Positions 30,601-40,092 of a stretch of 64,000 bases of DNA are shown piece by piece. The DNA lies in assembly GCA_001730015.1 (NCBI GenBank), contig MDLA01000109.1, positions 62,001 through 126,000 on the forward strand, given 5' to 3'. This DNA is from Chromatiales bacterium (ex Bugula neritina AB1). Lineage in GTDB: Bacteria; Pseudomonadota; Gammaproteobacteria; Granulosicoccales; Granulosicoccaceae. Below the pieces are notes generated by a model that had not been told where the DNA came from, did not search any database, and was given only the letters and a program-made list of their open reading frames with translations. The position numbers were made by a program, and so were the translations under genes. Positions within the stretch are counted from its first letter, which is position 1; every line of letters begins with the position of its first letter.

Positions 30601-31782
30601 TTAGGAGCGGCGGGGGATATCAGTGAGCTTGCCGCGTTGAATCAGCCCTTCCTTATCGTACAGGGGAAGGTCAGCCAGTTTGCCCTGGTGGAATTTCCCG
30701 TCAGTACAGCCAATGGTGACCACAGTGCCTTCAGTATGACCTGGAGTTGTCATCCTGACGATACCGACACCACGATTCAGGTAGGGTGACAGCGCGCCGG
30801 CTGTCACTTTGCCAGCAGTTTTACCATCGATTAGAATAGCCGCTCCGATCAGAGGCTGCGCGTCGCAGAGCAAGCCGGTTAAACGACTTTCACGAGGGCT
30901 TCCTTCAAGGGCAGCCTTGCCGATAAACTCCGGTTTGTGCATATCGACAAATACACCCAGGCCTGCTTCGAATGGCGTTGTTGTGTGATCAAAATCTGAA
31001 CCGGCATTGAGAATGCCGGCTTCAATCCGGCGTATGTTCATGGAATCGAGCCCGAACATTTGCATGCCAAATGGCTGTCCGGCTTTTTGCAGATGGTTCC
31101 AAAGCGCGTCGGCATCGTGGTGGCCTTCGGTGTAAAACTCCCAACCGAGCTCGTTGGTATAGCCAGTGCGGCTTATGACTACCTCCTGACCACCGAGCGA
31201 TACTCTTGCTAAGGCGAAGTAGCTGAATGCATCGGGCAGTCCGTTGTCTGCAGCTGCTTGCAGAATATCCAGAGCAGCCGGTCCCTGTACCTGTGAGACG
31301 AATACATTCGGGTCAGTGATCTCGACATCGAGACCTGCCGAGTGAGCACGCGCCCAGCTGTAGAAATCACCATCGGCCTGGGCGTACCAGAACCGATCTT
31401 CTTCGAGCCGGAGTAAAATACCATCGACCAGCAGACCTCCGTCTTCATAACACGCGAGGCCATAGGCGCAGCGGCCGATTTTGACTTTGGTGATGTCTTT
31501 GGTGAAAAGTCTGTCGAGAAGGTGCTCCGCATCGGGCCCTTTGAACTCGAGTGGGTATTCGCCAGTATGCAAAACCGCTGCCTTCTGGCGCAACAGCCAA
31601 TATCCTTCGTCAGTGGGCAAGCTGTCCAGACAGCAGGCCATTAGCCGGCGGTTATATACACAGTAGTGCGGGCCAAGCGGCTGTTCTATTTTGTGGTACG
31701 GGTGGCGCGACAAAGAGTAGTCCCAGCCGGCGCCCGGTATAGTTGAAACCAGGTCGCGAGTTTTACCGTCACTGGATGGCAT
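30601..31782 (-). CDS. GcvT-family tetrahydrofolate methyltransferase, DmdA-like
   Basis: A 393-residue folate-binding demethylase/aminomethyltransferase. It has the family course FTKDITKVKIGRCAYGLACYEDGGLLVDG, VQGPAALDIL, SRTGYTNELGWEFY and the C-terminal barrel. The N-terminal run (HYCVYNRRLM ... EGYWLLRQKAAVLHTGE) is laid out as in DMSP demethylase DmdA rather than in the glycine-cleavage T protein. It lies 190 bases downstream of tmm on the same strand. A role in demethylating a methylated amine or sulfonium with transfer of C1 to tetrahydrofolate is likely; the substrate is not shown by sequence. The start ATG has a purine-rich upstream stretch (AAGAGAAG). Confidence 0.8.
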   Translation of the reverse strand: MPSSDGKTRDLVSTIPGAGWDYSLSRHPYHKIEQPLGPHYCVYNRRLMACCLDSLPTDEGYWLLRQKAAVLHTGEYPLEFKGPDAEHLLDRLFTKDITKVKIGRCAYGLACYEDGGLLVDGILLRLEEDRFWYAQADGDFYSWARAHSAGLDVEITDPNVFVSQVQGPAALDILQAAADNGLPDAFSYFALARVSLGGQEVVISRTGYTNELGWEFYTEGHHDADALWNHLQKAGQPFGMQMFGLDSMNIRRIEAGILNAGSDFDHTTTPFEAGLGVFVDMHKPEFIGKAALEGSPRESRLTGLLCDAQPLIGAAILIDGKTAGKVTAGALSPYLNRGVGIVRMTTPGHTEGTVVTIGCTDGKFHQGKLADLPLYDKEGLIQRGKLTDIPRRS

Positions 31783-31972
31783 TTGCTTCTCTTAAACTTC
31801 GTTGGGCAATGAGTGGAGCCATTCAGCGGATTTTTGCTCAAGTCTGACTGGCTGTTATTCAGCATTTCAGCCCGGAAAATTACCGGGCTGGATAACACTA
31901 GTTGAACAACGTGTGCTTTGGCTGCTGCTTTTTGCTGTGTTTACTTCGCTGTAGTCACAGCTGGAAAAGCAT

Positions 31973-33313
31973 TTAGTTTTTCAGATATTCATCCATTGAA
32001 TCGTCCATCGCCTTTGACCACTCGGTGTGGTGCGTCGGGGATTGAGATTTTGTCATCAGTGATTTATAGGAATTGTTGCGAAAGCCCATGATGTCGTCAT
32101 GCTTGTGGTGTTCCCATTCCATAAACGTTTGATTCACCCCCTCGACATCAAATTTCGGGTAGTCGGTTTGGTCGATGAGTTCCTGAACGTAATCGCCCTG
32201 AAACCAGATCATGTCTTCGTCGGTTTCAAGTGTGGCTTCACGAGCCAGCCATTTATCGCTGTGGGACTTTACGGCTGCAGCATCGGGAATCGCGATTTTA
32301 CCCATGATGACATCACGTGCCCACCATGCTTGTGCGTCAAACATGTTGAAAGTATAGAATTGATCCTGCATACCGAGATACATCACCTTCGGGTTGGGTT
32401 CGAATGCGACACCCTGGTATAGATCAGGGGTCCACATGCGATTTGTTGCAACGAGACGAATATCGTCACTCATGAAAGGAAAGTGGTGCAAATAGCCCGT
32501 ACATAGAATAATTGCATCGATCTCCTTGCTGCTGCCGTCTTTGAAGTGGCAGGTTTTGCCGACAACCCTGGTTAGCAGTGGTTTGGTTTCCCAGTTATCG
32601 GGCCAGTGAAATCCCATCGGGTTGGTGCGGTAGCAGGCAGTCATGGATTTAGCACCGTACTTCCAGCACTGCGAGCCGATATCTTCAGCTGAATAACTGG
32701 CGCCGACTACCATGACATCTTTGCCTTTGAATTCCAGAGCATCGCGGAAATCGTGTGCATGCAGCACCCGGCCCTCGAAGCGATCCATGCCGTCGAAGTA
32801 GGGTACATTAGGTGTGGAAAAATGGCCGGTCGCAACAATTACATGGTCAAAGGTTTCTTTCACGCTTTTGTCATTGATGAGGTCGTGAGCGATTACAGTG
32901 AAGTTGTCACTGCCTTCGTGGTACTCAACATGCCTTACCGGATGGCGGAAGCGAACCCAGTCTCTGACACCTGCTTTCTCTACACGGCCGCGTATGTAAT
33001 CTGCTAACACTTCGCGAGGCGGATAACTGGCAATCGGCTTGCCGAAATGCTCTTCGAATGTGTAGTCCGCAAATTCCAGGCACTCTTTCGGGCCGTTTGA
33101 CCAGAGGTAGCGATACATTGATCCGTGTACGGGTTCGCCGTATTCGTCCAGGCCCGTGCGCCAGGTGTAGTTCCACAGTCCGCCCCAATCATCCTGTTTT
33201 TCAAAGCAGACAACTTCAGGGATATCTGCGCCGTTTTGTCTGGCTGACTGAAATGCCCTGAGCGCAGCTGTGCCGCAAGGGCCGGCCCCTATTATGGCGA
33301 CTCGTTTTGTCAT
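31973..33313 (-). CDS. tmm: Trimethylamine monooxygenase
   Basis: A flavin monooxygenase that oxidises trimethylamine to TMAO with NADPH and O2. It has 446 residues, the length of known Tmm. The FAD fingerprint is IIGAGPCG (7-14), the FMO signature region is [13 protein letters not shown], and the NADPH site is [12 protein letters not shown]. Long stretches agree with Tmm of Methylophaga and Roseobacter as I know them ([41 protein letters not shown]). It stands between the GcvT-like gene and a betaine/TMAO-type binding protein, which supports methylated-amine use. Confidence 0.93.
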   Translation of the reverse strand: MTKRVAIIGAGPCGTAALRAFQSARQNGADIPEVVCFEKQDDWGGLWNYTWRTGLDEYGEPVHGSMYRYLWSNGPKECLEFADYTFEEHFGKPIASYPPREVLADYIRGRVEKAGVRDWVRFRHPVRHVEYHEGSDNFTVIAHDLINDKSVKETFDHVIVATGHFSTPNVPYFDGMDRFEGRVLHAHDFRDALEFKGKDVMVVGASYSAEDIGSQCWKYGAKSMTACYRTNPMGFHWPDNWETKPLLTRVVGKTCHFKDGSSKEIDAIILCTGYLHHFPFMSDDIRLVATNRMWTPDLYQGVAFEPNPKVMYLGMQDQFYTFNMFDAQAWWARDVIMGKIAIPDAAAVKSHSDKWLAREATLETDEDMIWFQGDYVQELIDQTDYPKFDVEGVNQTFMEWEHHKHDDIMGFRNNSYKSLMTKSQSPTHHTEWSKAMDDSMDEYLKN

Positions 33314-33499
33314 AATTGATTTTCCTGCTGTTGTTGCTAGAACCCGTTAGATGGCTGTTTGTAAGCTGAGATATCGCACAATAAACGACAGTACGATTAT
33401 CTTAACATGGTGTTTTTTTCATGCCTATCCTCGTAGTTGCCAGGCAACGGTTCGTAGTGCCGTGAAAAATAACCCGGACCATTATTTCATTGGCCAGAC

Positions 33500-34489
33500 T
33501 TACTGCCGGGAGCACGATGGCATCCAGTTCTGTGCGACTTCCTTGTACATGCTGAGCCATGTTTCTGCAGCATCGTCGTGGCTCAGGTCTTCTGCATCAA
33601 CAAAGGCGGCGGCGGTCTCTATCATTTGCTTACTGAAGCTGATAGCCATAATCAATTCGTTTGCGCATGGGAATTTGTTGGGAAATCCTGCCCACAGACC
33701 TTTTTTTAAATAGCTGCCGGTAATCGAACCGCAGTCGTTGGTCATTTGCGGATTGATTCCCCATGCGGGATCAAGTGTGCATCTATTTTCTTTGTCACGA
33801 GGCGGAAACTCTATGAATTTTCCGGGGAAAATGGCACCTGTCCAGTTTGGTGTCCAGTTAAAAATAACAATTGGTTCTTTCCGGGCAGCGGCATATTTTA
33901 GCGACTCAAATAGTGATTCTATAGAATCTTTGTTGACAATTGTGACGTTCAGACCGAGTGACTTGATCCTCTCTAGATCCTCCGGATGCCATTCGGACGG
34001 CCCGGACACGTACTGTGCATTTGGCGTTGTTTCAGCGGTTGCCAGCTTTTCTGCGCAGATGTTAAGTGCCCGGTAGTCCGGAAGTTCCGGGCAGATTTCT
34101 TCAACGTAGTCAGGGTACCACCAGTCCTCTCGTGTTGTGGCTGAGTGGCTGCCGGCGTCAATCATCCGGCCGGCAGCAATTTGTTCCTGAAAGCTTGAAT
34201 GCATGGAGGCTTGCCATATTTCCATCTGCAGATGAGCCTCACCGGTGCCGATAGCTTCAAACTGACTTTGCGTATCAATTTTGAGCAAGCTGGTACGATA
34301 CCCCGCACGATTTAGAAGCCTTTGCACAATCCGTGAGATGACTTTCTGACTTGTCCAGTTATTCTCAACAATGACGATCGGATCTTCGGTTTCCGGTACT
34401 GCCGCTTTGGTGCTCAGGGGAAAAAGCAAACATAAAAGCAGACCTGCCAGATGCAGCCCCGGGCGCGCGGTGGTTTGGTTATGACTCAT
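33500..34489 (-). CDS. Periplasmic quaternary-amine/TMAO-type binding protein (OpuAC family)
   Basis: A 329-residue substrate-binding protein with an N-terminal signal peptide (to about STKAA). The OpuAC-type fold is seen in IVENNWTSQKVISRIVQRLL and VIFNWTPNWTGAIF, with Trp residues suited to an aromatic cage for a methylated ammonium group (Trp in NNWTS, EIWQAS, NWTPNW). It resembles the second binding protein at 40093. No permease or ATPase is adjacent, so it may share the ABC transporter at 36792-39919. It lies 83 bases after the Rieske oxygenase gene, probably in one operon. Confidence 0.82.
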   Translation of the reverse strand: MSHNQTTARPGLHLAGLLLCLLFPLSTKAAVPETEDPIVIVENNWTSQKVISRIVQRLLNRAGYRTSLLKIDTQSQFEAIGTGEAHLQMEIWQASMHSSFQEQIAAGRMIDAGSHSATTREDWWYPDYVEEICPELPDYRALNICAEKLATAETTPNAQYVSGPSEWHPEDLERIKSLGLNVTIVNKDSIESLFESLKYAAARKEPIVIFNWTPNWTGAIFPGKFIEFPPRDKENRCTLDPAWGINPQMTNDCGSITGSYLKKGLWAGFPNKFPCANELIMAISFSKQMIETAAAFVDAEDLSHDDAAETWLSMYKEVAQNWMPSCSRQ

Positions 34490-34572
34490 CGGCTGGTAAC
34501 TGCTTAATTCTTCGGAGTGTGTGCACAGAAGCAGTCTTGTGAGAGCTGCTAAAATTCAGTGTTGTTTCTACA

Positions 34573-35748
34573 TTAACACCGATCAAGTTGTGCTCCCAGC
34601 GCTGTGGCAACCATATGCTGAAAATGATGTACGGCGTGTTCGGACAATTCGCTCCGCTCTGGGTCAACGACGAACCGCCCCTGATTGTAGCCATTTGATT
34701 TCAAACCGCGCTGAACGCTCTCGCACAGGCTGATATCTTCAGGTTGCAGTATTTCCTTCTGGTACTTCATGGCTTCCTGTAGTTGCTCACTGGGCTGTCC
34801 GTCGGGCACAAACCAGTCCTGATACTCGATTGTGCTGCCGGCACCATCGGGAACCATTTGCAGAACTGATAGATTTGCCTCGCCAGGGTAGGCCCATATG
34901 CTGAGATTGGGCCACAGAAACCAACCGGCATAGCCAAAATCGACATCACCTTTTTCGAATTTATAGGCAGAGTTGTCAGTCGACTTCGCTGCATTGGAAA
35001 TATGACTGGAGTAGATGCCTTTCGCTGTTGATCGATAACTCTCCATATCCACCAGATCGACGAAATCACGATGAGCGGTGTGGCAGTGATAGCACTCTAG
35101 AAAATTATCCATCATAACTTTCCAGTTACTGGCTACATGATAAGTATCCCGTTGAGCGAATGCCAGGGTATCTACCCCCGGTACATAGTGGCGAATTTCT
35201 TTCTCGAGCTCTGCGGCTTGTTCTGCCAGTGGCGTAGCCTCGCGGTTAAGATTAATGAAAATCATCCCGCAGAAGACTTCGACTCTTACGGGTTTTAAGG
35301 CAAAATCGCACTTGGCGAAACCGGCCATTTTAGCTGAGTTGCGAGCGCCTACCAGAGTTCCGTCGAGGTCGTAGGACCAGGCGTGGTAGGGACAGAGGAT
35401 AACATTGGCGCGACCGGTTCCGGAAACCAGTTCGTGGCCTCGATGCTGGCAGACGTTATAGAAGCCGTTCAGCTTGCCGTCGCGGTCGTGGACGATAAAC
35501 ACACTTTGCTCATCTATTTTCGTAGTCAGATAATCGCCCGGTTTGGCTACCTGGCTCAGGTGACCGGCATACCACCAGCTGCATTGAAAGATATCGCGGG
35601 ACTCAAGCCGGTAAATTTCTTCGTCGAGGTAAAATCGTGCGGGTAGTGTGTACGATTGCGCAGGATCTTCACAAAAAGGTTCATCGGTCTGGTGCAGTTC
35701 GAGCAGATTTGTTTGCACTGTGTTTTCCTGAAATGAATCAATATGCAT
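34573..35748 (-). CDS. Rieske oxygenase alpha subunit, CntA/GbcA-like
   Basis: A 391-residue Rieske non-haem iron oxygenase. The [2Fe-2S] site is CQHRGH, 17 residues, then CPYH. The mononuclear iron site is NFLECYHCHTAH, with His and His ligands and a Glu where many ring-hydroxylating enzymes have Asp, and the third acid lies in EDISLCESVQRGL. This pattern is that of the carnitine monooxygenase (CntA) / glycine-betaine demethylase (GbcA) branch. Likely substrate: a quaternary amine; which one is not clear. The reductase partner these enzymes need is not in the window. The gene is divergent from a LysR regulator. Confidence 0.85.
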   Translation of the reverse strand: MHIDSFQENTVQTNLLELHQTDEPFCEDPAQSYTLPARFYLDEEIYRLESRDIFQCSWWYAGHLSQVAKPGDYLTTKIDEQSVFIVHDRDGKLNGFYNVCQHRGHELVSGTGRANVILCPYHAWSYDLDGTLVGARNSAKMAGFAKCDFALKPVRVEVFCGMIFINLNREATPLAEQAAELEKEIRHYVPGVDTLAFAQRDTYHVASNWKVMMDNFLECYHCHTAHRDFVDLVDMESYRSTAKGIYSSHISNAAKSTDNSAYKFEKGDVDFGYAGWFLWPNLSIWAYPGEANLSVLQMVPDGAGSTIEYQDWFVPDGQPSEQLQEAMKYQKEILQPEDISLCESVQRGLKSNGYNQGRFVVDPERSELSEHAVHHFQHMVATALGAQLDRC

Positions 35749-35781
35749 AGGCTACGGTTAAGCTAAAACCGCTGCAAGTGA

Positions 35782-35787
35782 TATAAT
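35782..35787 (+). promoter_or_regulatory. Likely -10 element for the lysR gene
   Basis: A TATAAT lies 44 bases before the lysR ATG, in the 82-base gap between the Rieske gene and lysR. The matching -35 is weak. The gap is the natural place for the LysR operator. Confidence 0.4.
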
Positions 35788-35830
35788 TTAACCCAAATTG
35801 ATAAGCTGTATTAATGCAAAGAGGCGTGAC

Positions 35831-36757
35831 ATGCAGAATCTAAGTGCTCAATTGCCGCCGCTTGAGCCTTTGGTTGCTTTTGAAGCAGCTGCCAGATTGC
35901 AGAGCTTTACTCTGGCTGCGGAGGAGCTGAATCTATCTCAGGCCGCGATAAGTCAACGTATTCGAAACCTGGAATCCTTTCTCGGAACCGGTCTGTTTGT
36001 CCGCTCGCATCGAGCCGTTCAGCTGTCTCCTTCAGGGATTGAATTTCAGCACGCTGTCTCGGCTACGCTAAGGCACCTGGCCTGTGCAACAGCCGATCTG
36101 AAAGCGCCGGTAACGCCAACTCGCCTGACCGTAGCGACGGATCAGTCGGTGGCGTCACTGTGGTTAATGCCGCGCTTGCCCGATTTTAAGCGACGCCATT
36201 CTGAATTTGCTATCCGGCTGATCGCCTCAGATGAAGAGCAGGATTGTCTGGGAGATGATGTGCAGGTGGCGATTATCCACGGCAATGGCAACTGGCCCGG
36301 ATTTAATTCTGAACTGCTTTTTAAAGAAGAGGTATTTGCCGTCTGCAGTCCGTCGTACCTGCGTGATCACAGTGCCCATCGATCGGTTGATCCGACCGGG
36401 TTTGCCGAGCTGGTGTTACTGGAACTTGAAGACAAACGCTGGGACTGGATGAACTGGCGAGCATTTCTCAGTGCGATTGGCTCCGATCACTCGACAGGCC
36501 ATGCAGCATTTCGAATCAACAGTTATCCGCTGGTTATAGATGCGGCTAGAAATGGACAGGGAATTGCCCTCGGCTGGCGTTATTTAGTCGATGACGATCT
36601 GGCCAGTGGTGCGCTGGTCAAGCCGTTCGACTGCTCTGTCAGTACGCAATTCGGCTATTATCTGGTGTGGCCGCATAACAAAGCGCAGTCTTCAGCGGTT
36701 ATTGACTTCCGTGAGTGGTCGCTTCGTGAGCTGACCCAGCAAACCGACTCTCCATAA
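35831..36757 (+). CDS. LysR-family transcriptional regulator (GcvA-like)
   Basis: A 308-residue regulator. The winged helix (about 12-70: PLVAFEAAARLQSFTLAAEELNLSQAAISQRIRNLESFLG) has the GcvA layout, followed by a periplasmic-binding-like effector domain. The ATG at 35831 has AGAGG 5 bases upstream and is preferred over the in-frame TTG at 35798. It is divergent from the Rieske oxygenase gene, its likely target. The inducer is probably the oxygenase substrate or product (inference). Confidence 0.88.
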   Translation: MQNLSAQLPPLEPLVAFEAAARLQSFTLAAEELNLSQAAISQRIRNLESFLGTGLFVRSHRAVQLSPSGIEFQHAVSATLRHLACATADLKAPVTPTRLTVATDQSVASLWLMPRLPDFKRRHSEFAIRLIASDEEQDCLGDDVQVAIIHGNGNWPGFNSELLFKEEVFAVCSPSYLRDHSAHRSVDPTGFAELVLLELEDKRWDWMNWRAFLSAIGSDHSTGHAAFRINSYPLVIDAARNGQGIALGWRYLVDDDLASGALVKPFDCSVSTQFGYYLVWPHNKAQSSAVIDFREWSLRELTQQTDSP

Positions 36758-36791
36758 TTGTTGCACAGTGAATCCGGAAGCTGTAACCGAG

Positions 36792-38852
36792 TCATTCCAT
36801 GCCGAGTGCCTGCTTTCTCTGATTAGCCCAGGTGCGCAGAATCTGATCTATAGCCAGTCCTATAAACGCCACACAAAAACCGAGAATTAACCCGTTTCCA
36901 ACACCGGCTTTATCTGACAGTGATTTTAGAATGAGCTGGCCTAGATCATCCGTGCCAATCAACGCGCCGATAATAACCATAGAAAGTGCAAAGACAACAG
37001 TCTGATTTATGCCGAGTGCCATGTGCGGAAACGACAAGGGTAGTTCTATAGAAATCCAGCGTTGCAGTCGATTAACCCCTGACATTGAGCCGGCGTCGTG
37101 CAACGCCTCTGGTACGCTACGCAAACCTTCGACTGTATAGCGAGCCGCCGGTATAGTCGCATAGACGACTATCGCAATCAGTACCGAGGTGTCGGTTACA
37201 CCGAATAGCATCATTACCGGGATCAGGTAAATAAAAGAAGGGAAGGTTTGAAAGGTATCGCAAACGGTTAATAGGAAGCGCGCGGTTGTCGGGTGCTGGG
37301 CGCACAGTGTGCCGGCAACAATGCCTATGAAACCTGAAATCAGAACAGCCATTGTCATGAGGTAGGACGTGATCAGTGCTCTGTCCCACCATTCAGTCAG
37401 GGCGATAAATACCAGGAACCCGCCAACAATCAACGCTGATCTGATTCCGCCAACGATAAACCCTGCGCCCATTGCCAGCGTCAGTGTGGCCGCTACCGGC
37501 ATGCCAAGATACGCGTTTTTTACTGGCACCAATACCTCAACAATGAGCCATTCGTTAAATCCCTTCAAGGTATAGAAAAAGGTATCCCAGAGCCAGTCAA
37601 CTCCTGCCTGCCAGAAGTTCTCTGTTGTTATGCCCTTGTTGTGCGGGATCAGATACAAGTAGTTATATCCTTCCTCGAATATTAGCGAGCCGATCCAAGC
37701 GATGACAATACCCGCGATGAATACAGCAAGAAATGCCAGCGAGTACTTGTGCCTTTGCTTGAATGACTGATCAGCAAAATAGTCGGTTTGCTTGTTCGCC
37801 CATGCAAGTGACAGTCGATCCAGAACAATAGCAATAAGGACGATGCAAATTCCGATTTCGAGTGCCAGACCAATGCGTAATCGATTCAGTGCGATCAGCA
37901 GATCATTGCCGAGCCCTTTGGCCCCGATGAGTGAGGCTATTACGACCATTGCCAGACACTGCATAATGACCTGATTCACACCGATCAGAATATCGCGCCG
38001 TGCCGTCGGGATAAGCACCTGGCGCATCAGTTGCCAGTTGTTGCAGCCGTTCATGAGTCCGGCTTCACTGACCTCGGGCGGAACTTTTTTCAAGCCCAGA
38101 ATAGTCAGGCGAACCATCGGCGGGGTAGCGAAAATAATTGTGGCAATTGCGCCGGCGTGATCGCCAATTCCGAAGAACACCATAACCGGAATCAGGTAGG
38201 AAAAGTGCGGCATGATCTGCGCGACATTGAGTAGCGGATTTAATATGGTTTCTACCAGTTTACTCTTGTAGCCCCATATGCCGAGTAACAGCCCTAGAAG
38301 TATCGCCACCGGAGCTGCGATCAATACGAAGGACAAGGTCTGCATAGAGGGTTCCCATTGTCCGAACACTGCGATATAAATAAAAGCAAGACTAACAAAT
38401 ACTGCCAGCCCGATTCCACTGAGTGCGTAGCCCAGTATTGCAGCTCCACCGGCCACAACTGTCCATGGCAGTGCCGGCCACCGGGCCCACTGGTTTTCCG
38501 TTGCCCAGTCCCAGCCGCTGAACGTCACAATGGTTTTTACCCCACCGAGCATGATTTCGCGAACAAACTCTATAAGGAAAAGCACAAAACCCGAAATTCC
38601 CCGGGTGATCTCCCGTAACAGGGGTTTTTGTTCAAATTCTTCTATATCCGGATCGTAGACTTCAATAGGCCACCATTCGAACATCAGGTAGTCGACAGAA
38701 TTATTGATGATTATTGGTAGTTGCTTCAGAAGAGGGGGCAGTCGCCACAGCCAGTTGCTGTCTGATGGCGCAATGACAACACATAGAAAAAGGAATACAA
38801 CAATCAGCAGAGCAAATTGCAGATATTTTTTCTCCTGCAGGGCTTCTATCAT
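36792..38852 (-). CDS. ABC transporter permease with two fused ProW-type domains (TmoV-like)
   Basis: A 686-residue inner-membrane protein for uptake of betaine/TMAO-type compounds. Two BPD-transport domains are fused in one chain. Each has the ATPase-contact loop: EVSEAGLMNGCNNWQLMRQV near 270 and EALHDAGSMSGVNRLQRW near 600. About 12-14 hydrophobic helices are visible. Its ATG overlaps the ATPase stop (ATGA), so the two are coupled. Nearness to tdm and a TmoX-like binding protein points to TMAO (or related amine) uptake. Confidence 0.88.
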   Translation of the reverse strand: MIEALQEKKYLQFALLIVVFLFLCVVIAPSDSNWLWRLPPLLKQLPIIINNSVDYLMFEWWPIEVYDPDIEEFEQKPLLREITRGISGFVLFLIEFVREIMLGGVKTIVTFSGWDWATENQWARWPALPWTVVAGGAAILGYALSGIGLAVFVSLAFIYIAVFGQWEPSMQTLSFVLIAAPVAILLGLLLGIWGYKSKLVETILNPLLNVAQIMPHFSYLIPVMVFFGIGDHAGAIATIIFATPPMVRLTILGLKKVPPEVSEAGLMNGCNNWQLMRQVLIPTARRDILIGVNQVIMQCLAMVVIASLIGAKGLGNDLLIALNRLRIGLALEIGICIVLIAIVLDRLSLAWANKQTDYFADQSFKQRHKYSLAFLAVFIAGIVIAWIGSLIFEEGYNYLYLIPHNKGITTENFWQAGVDWLWDTFFYTLKGFNEWLIVEVLVPVKNAYLGMPVAATLTLAMGAGFIVGGIRSALIVGGFLVFIALTEWWDRALITSYLMTMAVLISGFIGIVAGTLCAQHPTTARFLLTVCDTFQTFPSFIYLIPVMMLFGVTDTSVLIAIVVYATIPAARYTVEGLRSVPEALHDAGSMSGVNRLQRWISIELPLSFPHMALGINQTVVFALSMVIIGALIGTDDLGQLILKSLSDKAGVGNGLILGFCVAFIGLAIDQILRTWANQRKQALGME

Positions 38853-39919
38853 GATGCAGTGCCTGACGTTTCAATCGAGCGCCCGCCGAATAGCACCTTG
38901 ACTACCTTTGATGCGTGTACGGTGCCGACAATATTTCCGCTTTGATCTGTTACTGACAGCGGCTCACCAGCGTTCAACACCGTTTCCGCCACGGATTCGA
39001 TGATAGCGTCTTTGGAAATTGTTGTGGTGCTGACGATATCTGCCGGCGTCACCGGATCCATCACCGATTCGATTTTCAGTACTTTTTCCCGTGGTACTTC
39101 TTCGGTAAATTTTCGAACGTATTCGGTTGCCGGGTTCAATACGATATTAGCCGGCGTATCGAGCTGTTCAATGATTCCGTCCTTCATGATTGCTATTCTG
39201 TCTGCGAGCCGCAGCGCTTCATCAAAATCATGAGTGACGAATAAAATGGTTTTGCTCAGTACGCCCTGCAGTCGCAGGAATTCATCCTGCATTTCTTTAC
39301 GTATCAGAGGGTCGAGTGCGGAGAAAGGTTCATCGAGAAACCAGATGTCGGGCTCGATGGCCAGTGAGCGGGCTATGCCGACACGCTGTTGCTGACCACC
39401 GGAAAGCTGGCGGGGGAAATAATTTTCCCGACCGCTCAGGCTGACCAGGTCAACCATTTCTTTTGCTCTTTGAATACTCTCGGCTGTGCTGATTCCTTTC
39501 ACTTGTAATGGAAAGGCAATGTTCTCCAGAACCGTTTTATGCGGCAATAGAGCAAAGCTCTGAAATACCATTCCCATTTTGCTGCGCCGCAGTTCAATTA
39601 ACTGCTTATTATTCATGCTCAGTATATCTTCGCCTTCTATATAGATTTTTCCGGCGGTGGCACGTGTCAGCCGTGAAATACAGCGTAACAGGGTTGATTT
39701 TCCCGAACCTGACAAACCCATGATAATCAGGAGCTCCCCGGGGTTCACCTCGAAGGAGGCATTGTTGACGCCGACTATACAGCCCGCTTCCTGGAAACGT
39801 GCGGCATCTACTTTTCCATTGGATTCCTGCATCATTCGTTTTGCGTTATCACCGAATATTTTAAAAACGGAATCACAACGGATAACGGGACTGGTGGTAT
39901 TGGAATCTACTGAAGACAT
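38849..39919 (-). CDS. ABC transporter ATPase, ProV/OpuAA type (TmoW-like)
   Basis: A 356-residue ATPase for the neighbouring permease. Walker A is GLSGSGKS, the signature is LSGGQQQRVGIARSLA, Walker B is IWFLDEPFSALD, and the switch His is in FVTHDFDEA. The Gly/betaine-type N-terminal extension (FKIFGDNAKRMM) and a C-terminal CBS-like regulatory segment (about 270-350) match the OpuAA/ProV family. A terminator separates it from the binding-protein gene upstream. Confidence 0.9.
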   Translation of the reverse strand: MSSVDSNTTSPVIRCDSVFKIFGDNAKRMMQESNGKVDAARFQEAGCIVGVNNASFEVNPGELLIIMGLSGSGKSTLLRCISRLTRATAGKIYIEGEDILSMNNKQLIELRRSKMGMVFQSFALLPHKTVLENIAFPLQVKGISTAESIQRAKEMVDLVSLSGRENYFPRQLSGGQQQRVGIARSLAIEPDIWFLDEPFSALDPLIRKEMQDEFLRLQGVLSKTILFVTHDFDEALRLADRIAIMKDGIIEQLDTPANIVLNPATEYVRKFTEEVPREKVLKIESVMDPVTPADIVSTTTISKDAIIESVAETVLNAGEPLSVTDQSGNIVGTVHASKVVKVLFGGRSIETSGTAS

Positions 39920-40004
39920 AATTGTTCTGTTAACTCAGTATCTGATTTGGAGCAAATAGTTAAAATAATGGTAACAGGGTTTGAGGAAATTCCTTAGCCC
40001 TGAA

Positions 40005-40046
40005 CGAAAAAACCCCCTGGTTCGATTGTGGCCAGGGGGCTTTTAA
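40005..40046 (-). terminator. Terminator between binding-protein and ATPase genes
   Basis: Stem CCCCCTGG/CCAGGGGG (40013-40020 with 40032-40039), with six or more Ts after it on the minus strand and CTTTT on the plus strand. It follows the binding-protein stop (40093) and precedes the ATPase start (39919). It probably lets only part of the transcripts run on, giving more binding protein than transporter core. Confidence 0.85.
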
Positions 40047-40092
40047 TAACCACATTGCCGTACAAGAGTACTTGCAGGCTCAAGCGTTGGCT

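Noticed and set aside
30601..31782. Naming the GcvT-like gene dmdA
   Set aside because: Layout is similar but I cannot confirm the DMSP-binding residues without an alignment, and the neighbours concern amines.
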